Of a DNA stretch of 10,642 bases, positions 5,800-10,642 are shown in pieces. This DNA is from an uncultured Lacticaseibacillus sp. (GTDB lineage: Bacteria > Bacillota > Bacilli > Lactobacillales > Lactobacillaceae): the NCBI GenBank assembly GCA_934293835.1, contig CAKQZO010000051.1, forward strand, positions 1 to 10,642, given 5' to 3'. Numbering within the stretch: the first letter of the stretch is position 1; the number at the start of each line of letters is the position of its first letter. Under the pieces are notes generated by a model. That model was given only the letters and a program-made list of their open reading frames with translations. It was not told the DNA's origin and did not search any database. A program made the translations under genes and the position numbers.

Positions 5800-7256
5800 G
5801 CGTGCACCTCCCGATCATCGATCGCGTCGCGCTTGAGGCGCAGGCTCAATAAGAAGCCTAAGACGCAAAGCAGCAGGGAGACGACGAAGGCGGCGCGGTA
5901 GCCGGCCACGGTGGCCGCCTGCATCTGACGGGCAAAGGCGACAGGGGCGGCGGCCTTCAAGGCGGCGTGTGGCGTCTGGCCCGCGGTGACAGCGGCGAGC
6001 ACCGAAACCATAATCGCGGTGCCGATGGACGCGGCGATCTGGCGAATCGTGTTGTTGACGGCGGTGCCGTGGGTGATCAGCGTGTGGGGCAAGGCGTTCA
6101 TCCCGGCGGTGGTCACCGGCATCGTGACCATCGTGATGCCAAACATCCGCACGGTGTACAGCACCGTCACGAACAATAGCGGGGAATCCGCGGTCAGGGT
6201 GATCAGCGGAAACGTGCCGCAAAGCAACAGGAACAACCCGGTCGTCGCCAGCCTTTTGGCCCCGATCCGGTCGAAGATGCGGCCGGTGATCGGGCTCATA
6301 ATGCCCATCATGATCGCGCCGGGAAACAAGAGTAACCCGGAGTGAAAGGCGGACTCGCCGCGGATGGTCTGGATGTACATCGGCAAGACCATCTCCACAC
6401 CGACCATCGACATGAACGCGACCGCGGTCAAGATCGTCGATAGCGTGAACGTGGGATTTTTGAACACGCGTAACTCGAGTAGCGGGTTGGTCATGTGCAG
6501 CTGGCGGTGGCAGAACAAGCCGACGACGATGATGCCGACCGCCAAGAAGCCCAAGACCAGTGGATCACCCCAGCCGCGGGTGCCGACTTCAGAGAAGCCG
6601 TACAGCAGTGAGCCGAAGCCGATGGTCGATTCAACAACAGAGAGGCTGTCGATCTTGGGGTTCGAGGTCTCGAGCAACTTGTGCATCGAGAAGCTGGCCA
6701 AAATGATTACGAAGGCGACTACCGGCAACAGCATCGAAAACAGCGTGCGCCAAGAGTGGTGCAGAAGCACCCAGCCGGACAGCGTCGGCCCGATCGCCGG
6801 CGCCAGTCCGATCACGATGCCGGCCAGGCCCATCGCGCTACCGCGGCGCTTAGGCGGGAAGATGGCGTACATGACGTTTTGAAACGTCGGCGCCGACATG
6901 CCAACGCCGATGGCCTGAATCAGCCGGCCGGCCAACAGCGCCGGAAAGCTCCAGGCGAAGCGTGACAGCACGGTACCGGCAAAGAAAATCGACATGGCGG
7001 TGATGTATAAGTGCTTGACGTTGAATTTGCTCAGCAGCCAGGCCGAAACGGGAATCATGATGCCCATCACCAGCATAAAGCCGGTCGTCAACCACTGCAC
7101 CGAGCTGGCGGAAATGTGAAAACTGGCCATCAAGGTAGGGAAGGCGGTGGTCAGGATCGTTTGGGTAATGAAGGTGGTGAAGGTGCCAACGAGCATCGTT
7201 GCCACGACCAAGTTGCGATGGTACGGGCGGCCGTTGACGTCTAATGGCGTGTCCAA
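5796..7256 (-). CDS. DHA2-family (EmrB/QacA-like) MFS multidrug efflux transporter
   Basis: A 486-residue, very hydrophobic protein with 14 predicted membrane spans, the number expected for DHA2 drug:proton antiporters. Visible motifs are the first-helix D1-like segment followed by SSVQWLTTGFML (residues 51-62), motif B in RLIQAIGVG (111-119) and the antiporter motif C in IGLAPAIGPTLSG (149-161). Motif A in the loop after helix 2 is degenerate (LLSKFNVK). The expected role is proton-driven export of toxic compounds through the plasma membrane; substrates are unknown. The only workable start is TTG at 7256, with AAGGAAG about 10 nt upstream; no other start lies nearby in frame. It forms an overlapping pair with the DUF4811 gene, and a palindrome over the transcription start suggests repression. 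Confidence 0.92.
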   Translation of the reverse strand: MDTPLDVNGRPYHRNLVVATMLVGTFTTFITQTILTTAFPTLMASFHISASSVQWLTTGFMLVMGIMIPVSAWLLSKFNVKHLYITAMSIFFAGTVLSRFAWSFPALLAGRLIQAIGVGMSAPTFQNVMYAIFPPKRRGSAMGLAGIVIGLAPAIGPTLSGWVLLHHSWRTLFSMLLPVVAFVIILASFSMHKLLETSNPKIDSLSVVESTIGFGSLLYGFSEVGTRGWGDPLVLGFLAVGIIVVGLFCHRQLHMTNPLLELRVFKNPTFTLSTILTAVAFMSMVGVEMVLPMYIQTIRGESAFHSGLLLFPGAIMMGIMSPITGRIFDRIGAKRLATTGLFLLLCGTFPLITLTADSPLLFVTVLYTVRMFGITMVTMPVTTAGMNALPHTLITHGTAVNNTIRQIAASIGTAIMVSVLAAVTAGQTPHAALKAAAPVAFARQMQAATVAGYRAAFVVSLLLCVLGFLLSLRLKRDAIDDREVHA

Positions 7257-7278
7257 GAGGGAGTCGCTTCCTTTCTGT

Positions 7279-7301
7279 TAATAAGTCAACTCATTATTCT
7301 A
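7279..7301 (-). promoter_or_regulatory. promoter -10 box and operator-like palindrome upstream of the efflux pump
   Basis: On the minus strand TAGAAT (plus-strand 7301-7296) is a fair -10 box; TTGCAT further upstream is too far for a normal -35 (21-bp spacer). Abutting it at 7279-7296 is an 18-bp imperfect palindrome, TAATAAGT-CA-ACTCATTA, with 7 of 8 paired positions. It would cover the transcription start, as MarR or TetR repressors of drug pumps do. No such regulator is encoded in the window. Confidence 0.5.
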
Positions 7302-7326
7302 GCACTGATTAATTATCTGCGCATGC

Positions 7327-7371
7327 AAAAAACTTCGCCGCCTGATTCATAAGCCGAATCGGGCGGCGAAG
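7327..7371 (-). terminator. rho-independent terminator of the CNNM/CBS gene
   Basis: A 16-bp GC-rich stem with one G-T pair (7371-7356 with 7348-7333) and a 7-nt loop, followed on the minus strand by six T residues (7332-7327). It starts 12 nt after the stop codon at 7383. Confidence 0.92.
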
Positions 7372-7382
7372 GCGTTAGGAAT

Positions 7383-8750
7383 TTAGTTGTTGTCGTCGTC
7401 TTCTGGATCTGCTGGAACGATCTCAGGGCCGACGGTCACTTCAAACCAGTTGGCGAAACCGCGCGAGAAGTCGGTCACGGTGAAGGTATAGCGATCGATG
7501 GTCACGGTATCGTGGAGCTTCAGGTTCGGATGCTCTTCGGTGAGGAAGCCGGCGATCGTCACGATGTCGGACTCTTGGAAGGCCTTGAGCTTGGTGCGGA
7601 AGAACCGTTCAAAATCATACAGCGTGGTTTTCCCACTGACCCTGAAGATGTCTGGCTTATCGGTTTTGAAGATGTATTCGTCGGAGACATCATCGATTTC
7701 GTCTTTGACGGTGCCGAAGAGTTCTTCGTAGATGTCTTTATCCGTGACGATCCCACTGGTGCCGCCGTATTCGTCGACAACGACGACGATCGGGGTCTGT
7801 TTGCGGATCATCTGTTGCAAGATGCTGTGGATCGGCATCCCTTCAGGTACGGTGACGATCGTGCGCAAGATCTTGGAGACGCGCACCGAGTCGTCGACGC
7901 GCGCTTGGCGCACCAGGTCATAGATGTAGACGTAGCCCAAGATCTTGTCCTTGTCGCCGTCTGCGACGACTGGAAAACGCGAATAGCCTTCGGTCAAGTA
8001 GTCTTTGATGACTTCCTTGACGGTGGTTTCGATGTCGATGACGACCAGGCTGGTACGATCGACCATGACGTCGCGCGCTTCCTTGTCGTTGAGGTCGAAG
8101 GCACGCTGCATGTAGGTCACGTCATTTTGGTCCATCTCACCGGTGTCGACCGCGGCTTTAGACAGGCTGAGAATCTCGGCTTGCGTGAAGACCTCGTTGC
8201 CTTCGTCGGCAGGTTTCATCCCCAGCAGACGCACGATCCCGGTGGCGGAGACGTTCAGCAACCAGACGAAAGGATAAAAGACGATGTGGAAGTAGTGCAG
8301 CGGGGTGACGACAAACATCAGCGACTTGATCGGCAGATCGATCGCGACGTTTTTCGGGACGATTTCCGTGAGCACCACTTCGAGGTAGGTCAAGATCAAG
8401 ACCCCGGCGATCGCTCCGACCATGTGCAGACTGCCATTCGGCAACTGCAGGTGGGTGAGGTTCAGGAGGTCTAAGAGCAAGAACTCAACCGTTTCTTCCC
8501 CGATCCACCCAAGAATGATTCCGGCGACGGAAACGCCGACTTGCGTGGTTGACAGGTATTCATTCAGATTGTGGACCATTTTCAGCGCGCGGCGCAACTT
8601 TTTACGGTTGCCTTCGCCTGCTTCCAACAGTTCCTCTATCGCACTCGGTCGGCTTTGTACCAACGCAAATTCACTGGCAACAAAAAATGCCGCGAATAAG
8701 AAGGTGACGACCATCACCAGCAGGTTAGAGGCGACTTGGCCACTGTCCAT
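7383..8750 (-). CDS. CNNM/CorC (HlyC/CorC-like) family ion transporter with DUF21, CBS pair and CorC domain
   Basis: A 455-residue protein with the full bacterial CNNM layout. Residues 1 to about 185 are the DUF21 membrane domain: FVASEFALVQSR at 23-34, further helices near 70-90, 110-130 and 145-172, and the conserved LTEIVPKN at 127-134. Residues about 226-345 are the two CBS motifs (RDVMVDRT, EGYSRFPVV, then PIVVVVDEYGGTSGIVT). Residues about 360-445 form the C-terminal CorC_HlyC domain, and the tail is acidic. Relatives export magnesium (MpfA of S. aureus, archaeal and bacterial CNNM/CorC); the older name hemolysin is misleading. A stop codon lies directly before ATG 8750, fixing the start, and the ribosome binding site is weak (GGGGA, 8 nt). 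Monocistronic. Confidence 0.93.
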   Translation of the reverse strand: MDSGQVASNLLVMVVTFLFAAFFVASEFALVQSRPSAIEELLEAGEGNRKKLRRALKMVHNLNEYLSTTQVGVSVAGIILGWIGEETVEFLLLDLLNLTHLQLPNGSLHMVGAIAGVLILTYLEVVLTEIVPKNVAIDLPIKSLMFVVTPLHYFHIVFYPFVWLLNVSATGIVRLLGMKPADEGNEVFTQAEILSLSKAAVDTGEMDQNDVTYMQRAFDLNDKEARDVMVDRTSLVVIDIETTVKEVIKDYLTEGYSRFPVVADGDKDKILGYVYIYDLVRQARVDDSVRVSKILRTIVTVPEGMPIHSILQQMIRKQTPIVVVVDEYGGTSGIVTDKDIYEELFGTVKDEIDDVSDEYIFKTDKPDIFRVSGKTTLYDFERFFRTKLKAFQESDIVTIAGFLTEEHPNLKLHDTVTIDRYTFTVTDFSRGFANWFEVTVGPEIVPADPEDDDNN

Positions 8751-8787
8751 TCAAACATTCCCCATTTCATCTCGATAATTAAACTCT

Positions 8788-8793
8788 ATTCTA
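8788..8793 (-). promoter_or_regulatory. extended -10 promoter of the CNNM gene
   Basis: On the minus strand TAGAAT is preceded by TG one base upstream (TGGTAGAAT), an extended -10. No clear -35 is seen. It lies 38 nt upstream of ATG 8750. Confidence 0.5.
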
Positions 8794-8870
8794 CCACAGC
8801 TGACAGAGATGTACATGCACCGTCATGGGGGAAAACGGCGCGGTGGTTCCGCTAAAACCGGTAAGTGTGC

Positions 8871-8876
8871 TATGCT
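8871..8876 (+). promoter_or_regulatory. probable extended -10 promoter of the PARG-like gene
   Basis: TATGCT preceded by TGC (an extended -10 TG one base upstream). The -35 region is weak (TTCCGC at 8847-8852, 18-bp spacing). It lies 27 nt before the start codon at 8904. Confidence 0.4.
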
Positions 8877-8903
8877 TAACGAAAAACGGGCGGAGGATTT
8901 TTC

Positions 8904-9650
8904 ATGAATCAGATTCAGATGTTTCGCGCGACCATGGCGGCGTTCAAAGAAAAGCCTGAATGGCCCAAAAGCACGCTGTTGACGGCCCCGCTGGCCGCCA
9001 CGGCCCCGCTTAGCCGGCGCGTGGCCCCGTGGCGGGTGATCAACGCGGATGTGTTTGCGGTGATGAGCGAAGAAGCGACCCAGGTCGGGGTCATGAATTT
9101 TGCCAGTCCGACCAATCCCGGCGGCGGGGTCGAGTTCGGCGCCCACGCCCAAGAGGAGTCGATCGCCAAGGGCACTTACCTGATGCCGGCGCTGCGGCAA
9201 TTCGAAACCAATTATTATGCGGTCAACCGTGCCCACACCAACGGTGGCTTGAACACACCGAACATGATTTATTCCGCACATGTGCGCCAGCTGTTCGATC
9301 ATGAAGGGCGGCAATTGGCCGACCGGTATGTGGATATTGCGACTGTGGCGGCGCCGAACCGTCGGCGCTTCCCAGATCTCGATGCAGACAAGGCGCTGGC
9401 AGACATCGCCGCCAAGATTTTGCAGACGCTGCGCGCGTTCAAGGCGCATGGCGTGCGCCGACCGATTCTGGGGGCGTTCGGCTGCGGCGTGTTTGGTAAC
9501 GACCCAACTGCGGTCGCCAGACTTTTCGCCCAGGCGCTGCGGCAGCGCGAGTTCAACGGGGCTTGGGATGAAGTCGTCTTTGCCGTGTATGACCCGACCG
9601 GAACGACCTATCGCGCCTTCGTGACGGGGCTAAAAGAACCCAGAGCGTAG
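8904..9650 (+). CDS. TIGR02452 family protein, bacterial-type poly(ADP-ribose) glycohydrolase-like
   Basis: A 248-residue protein with the PARG signature GGGx7QEE: NFASPTNPGGG with Gly73-75, then Gln83-Glu84-Glu85, Glu85 being the expected catalytic residue. The macrodomain fold is supported by VINADVFAV (45-53), the NFASPTNPGGG phosphate-binding loop and the late GAFGCGVFGN loop (190-199). The family hydrolyses ADP-ribose linkages on proteins or nucleic acids; the physiological substrate here is unknown. GGAGG lies 7 nt before ATG 8904, and the length is near the usual for short bacterial members. The last residues (KEPRA) and the stop are encoded by the first bases of the repeat array that follows, so the native end was probably replaced or extended by repeat sequence. 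No ADP-ribosyltransferase is encoded in the window. Confidence 0.88.
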   Translation: MNQIQMFRATMAAFKEKPEWPKSTLLTAPLAATAPLSRRVAPWRVINADVFAVMSEEATQVGVMNFASPTNPGGGVEFGAHAQEESIAKGTYLMPALRQFETNYYAVNRAHTNGGLNTPNMIYSAHVRQLFDHEGRQLADRYVDIATVAAPNRRRFPDLDADKALADIAAKILQTLRAFKAHGVRRPILGAFGCGVFGNDPTAVARLFAQALRQREFNGAWDEVVFAVYDPTGTTYRAFVTGLKEPRA

Positions 9651-9760
9651 TGGCGCGGGTTTTGCGGGTCGGGTAGCCTAGCCGGCGTGCTTGGGGCGGG
9701 TTCGACCTCGAGTGCGCTGGCGTAGCTAGCTGTACCCGCATTGCGCCACGGAGCTCGACG
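9633..9760. repeat. repeat unit 1 (128 nt hairpin, type A)
   Basis: Opens AAAGAACCCAGAGCG (9633-9647) and closes GAGCTCGACG. Pairing: GTGGCGC (9650-9656) with GCGCCAC (9743-9749), and TGCGGGT (9663-9669) with ACCCGCA (9734-9740). Its first 18 bases encode the last residues and the stop of the PARG gene. Confidence 0.75.
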
Positions 9761-9887
9761 AAAGAACCCAGAGCGGAGCGTGACCGCACTTAGGGCGTAG
9801 CGTAACGAGTACACTTGACGGAGCAAGCTTGCTTGCGCAGTCGAGTGTGCCGTTAGGCCTAGCCCGTTGGTCACGCGTAGCTCGACG
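9761..9887. repeat. repeat unit 2 (127 nt hairpin, type B)
   Basis: Opens AAAGAACCCAGAGCG and closes GTAGCTCGACG. The outer stem is GCGTGACC (9778-9785) with GGTCACGC (9869-9876); an inner stem pairs ACACTTGAC with GTCGAGTGT, and the tip is a palindrome, GCAAGCTTGC. Bases 9786-9887 recur in unit 6 with one difference. Confidence 0.8.
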
Positions 9888-10012
9888 AGAAAACCAGAGC
9901 GAAACAGGACGGGTTTAGCGGTGTGTCTAAGGCAGCTTGGACGGGAGCCGGCAAAGCCGGTGAACGGCCGAGATGACTTAGACGCAACCGCGTTGTCCTG
10001 TGAAGCTCGACG
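9888..10012. repeat. repeat unit 3 (125 nt hairpin, type C)
   Basis: Opens AGAAAACCAGAGCG and closes GAAGCTCGACG. Stems: ACAGGAC (9904-9910) with GTCCTGT (9995-10001), GCGGT (9918-9922) with ACCGC (9987-9991), GTCTAAG (9925-9931) with CTTAGAC (9977-9983), and a small hairpin CCGGC-AAA-GCCGG (9948-9960). Confidence 0.82.
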
Positions 10013-10137
10013 AGAAAACCAGAGCGAAACAGGACGGGTTTAGCGGTGTGTCTAAGGCAGCTTGGACAGGAGCCGGCAAAGCCGGTGGACGGCCGAGATG
10101 ACTTAGACGCAACCGCGTTGTCCTGTGAAGCTCGACG
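10013..10137. repeat. repeat unit 4 (125 nt hairpin, type C duplicate)
   Basis: A tandem copy of unit 3 with the same length and two substitutions, both inside the central arm (one G to A, one A to G). This indicates a recent duplication. Confidence 0.85.
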
Positions 10138-10346
10138 AAAAGCCCCAGGTCTTGCGTAGGCGGCCGGCAGTTAGGCTCCGTTGGGCGCGGTCGGGAACGC
10201 TGTGGCGCCGTCTGCAAAGCTGCGCTTTTCCGACTAAGAATTGAGTCAATCCTGGCTTCGCCAGTTGATTGTCTCAATTCTTGCGCAGGCGAGCAAGCTC
10301 GCCGTGTCACGGCTGCGACCGCGCCCAACTCCGCCTAACTGCCTAC
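10138..10346. repeat. repeat unit 5 (209 nt, branched palindrome, type D)
   Basis: Longer and divergent: it lacks the GAGCG opening and the GCTCGACG end. The outer stem GCAGTTAGG (10167-10175) with CCTAACTGC (10334-10342) continues into TTGGGCGCGGTCG (10181-10193) with CGACCGCGCCCAA (10316-10328). Inside are a hairpin AAGAATTGAG (10236-10245) with CTCAATTCTT (10273-10282) capped by CTGGC-TTC-GCCAG, and a second hairpin GGCGAG-CAAG-CTCGCC, so the predicted fold is branched. Confidence 0.75.
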
Positions 10347-10475
10347 AAAAGGGACCCAGAGCGAAGCGAGGCCGCACTTAGGGCGTAGCGTAACGAGTAC
10401 ACTTGACGGAGCAAGCTTGCTCGCGCAGTCGAGTGTGCCGTTAGGCCTAGCCCGTTGGTCACGCGTAGCTCGACG
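10347..10475. repeat. repeat unit 6 (129 nt, type B)
   Basis: Opens AAAAGGGACCCAGAGCG. Bases 10374-10475 equal unit 2 (9786-9887) at 101 of 102 positions. The left outer arm reads GCGAGGCC instead of GCGTGACC while the right arm is still GGTCACGC, so the outer stem is weakened here. Confidence 0.8.
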
Positions 10476-10520
10476 AAGGGACCCAGAGCGAAGCGAGGCC
10501 GCACTCAGGGCATAGCGAAC
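10476..10520. repeat. repeat unit 7, truncated
   Basis: Opens AAGGGACCCAGAGCGAAGCG and follows unit 6 for about 40 nt (with CTCAGGGCATAGCG in place of CTTAGGGCGTAGCG), then ends where the leader of the next gene begins. It has no right half. The right edge is approximate. Confidence 0.65.
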
Positions 10521-10550
10521 CGCAATCTCTTAACTTAGAAGGAGTAAGAA

Positions 10551-10642
10551 ATGACGATGCAGATTCATGTTTTACAGCATGCAGACGAACAAGGCGCCGG
10601 GCTGATCACCGATTGGGCGGTGGCCAATGATATCGAGCTGGT
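10551..10642 (+). CDS. type 1 glutamine amidotransferase, N-terminal fragment (3' end outside window)
   Basis: Thirty complete codons are visible, starting MTMQIHVLQHADEQGAGLI and continuing DWAVANDIEL. The pattern MxIHVLQH...GxGxIxxWA...(H/N) is the usual start of GMP-synthase-like class I glutamine amidotransferases, which release ammonia from glutamine using a Cys-His-Glu triad. The triad lies downstream of the window and cannot be checked. GAAGGAG ends 6 nt before ATG 10551; a second ATG at 10557 would be 12 nt away and is less likely. It follows the truncated last repeat unit by about 30 nt, so its promoter is either within the repeat array or immediately before the ribosome binding site. 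Confidence 0.7.
   Translation, partial: MTMQIHVLQHADEQGAGLITDWAVANDIEL

Larger units (their letters stand above)
9633..10520. repeat. array of long-hairpin intergenic repeats (about seven units)
   Basis: Nearly 900 bp made of head-to-tail units, most 125-129 nt long. A typical unit opens with AA(A/G)(A/G)(A)ACCCAGAGCG or AGAAAACCAGAGCG and closes with (T/A)AGCTCGACG. Each is a long imperfect palindrome whose two ends pair (GAGC with GCTC, continuing inward). Unit types have different stem sequences with pairing preserved. No credible coding frame is present: the minus-strand open frames here are Arg/Pro-rich and repeat-derived. The array overlaps the 3' end of the PARG gene and stops about 30 nt before the next gene. 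I do not recognise the family; REP/MITE-like elements or a structured RNA are the main options. Confidence 0.85.

Noticed and set aside
7512..8474. Long plus-strand open frame (320 residues) opposite the CNNM gene
   Set aside because: It is very rich in Asp, Val and His in a pattern expected from the antisense of a GC-rich gene, has no convincing ribosome binding site, and lies fully inside a well-supported gene on the other strand.
9553..10328. Minus-strand open frames within the repeat array (9553-9789, 9608-9874, 9978-10328)
   Set aside because: They follow repeat boundaries, are Arg/Pro/Ser-rich, overlap each other and lack ribosome binding sites.
9633..10520. CRISPR array
   Set aside because: The repeated parts are whole 125-129 nt palindromic units placed edge to edge with no unique spacers, the end motifs are too short and variable, and no cas genes are present.

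Overview
The window reads as chromosome of a GC-rich member of the Lactobacillaceae (or a close low-G+C-phylum relative that has become GC-rich). The reasons are strong GGAGG-type ribosome binding sites, TATAAT-like -10 boxes, many hairpin plus T-run terminators, GC-rich third codon positions, and gene families common in lactobacilli: a DUF4811 protein beside a DHA2 efflux pump, a CNNM/CBS protein, a TIGR02452-type PARG and a MacB/FtsX-like ABC remnant. The species cannot be named from sequence alone.

Layout. 1-266 is the 3' end of an alpha/beta hydrolase gene, closed by a terminator. 385-1596 is a condensation-domain-like acyltransferase gene with its own promoter and a LacI/TetR-like operator palindrome. 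1640-2488 is the wreck of an ABC transporter operon: an intact promoter with an operator-like palindrome, the first 22 codons of an FtsX-type permease, an AT-rich segment carrying a large hairpin and a second strong promoter, and a chimeric reading frame joining a permease fragment to the C-terminal half of an ATPase. 2538-4724 is a leftward four-gene operon (MerR regulator, zinc alcohol dehydrogenase, cupin, carboxymuconolactone decarboxylase-like protein). Its promoter has a 19-bp spacer filled by a 9-2-9 palindrome, and its regulator has a Cys at position 52, as in the aldehyde sensor AdhR; an electrophile or aldehyde stress operon is the natural inference. 4871-5278 (rightward) is a thioredoxin-type arsenate reductase without other ars genes. 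5320-7256 (leftward) is a DHA2 multidrug efflux pump overlapping a DUF4811 membrane protein by 4 nt. 7383-8750 (leftward) is a CNNM/CorC-type ion transporter. 8904-9650 (rightward) is a bacterial poly(ADP-ribose) glycohydrolase-like protein. A type 1 glutamine amidotransferase gene begins at 10551 and runs out of the window.

The most unusual part is 9633 to about 10520, nearly 900 bp without a convincing gene. It is a head-to-tail array of about seven units, mostly 125-129 nt. The typical unit starts with a motif like AACCCAGAGCG, ends with AGCTCGACG, and folds into one long hairpin. Stem sequences differ between unit types while pairing is kept, which is covariation visible inside one locus. 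Two neighbouring units differ at 2 of 125 positions, and two units separated by three others share 102 nt with one difference. The array also supplies the last codons and the stop of the PARG gene. I do not recognise this family.

The genes form several independent transcription units, mostly separated by strong and sometimes bidirectional terminators. A detoxification and stress theme recurs (aldehyde operon, arsenate reductase, drug efflux, ADP-ribose metabolism), but nothing in the sequence ties these units into one system.
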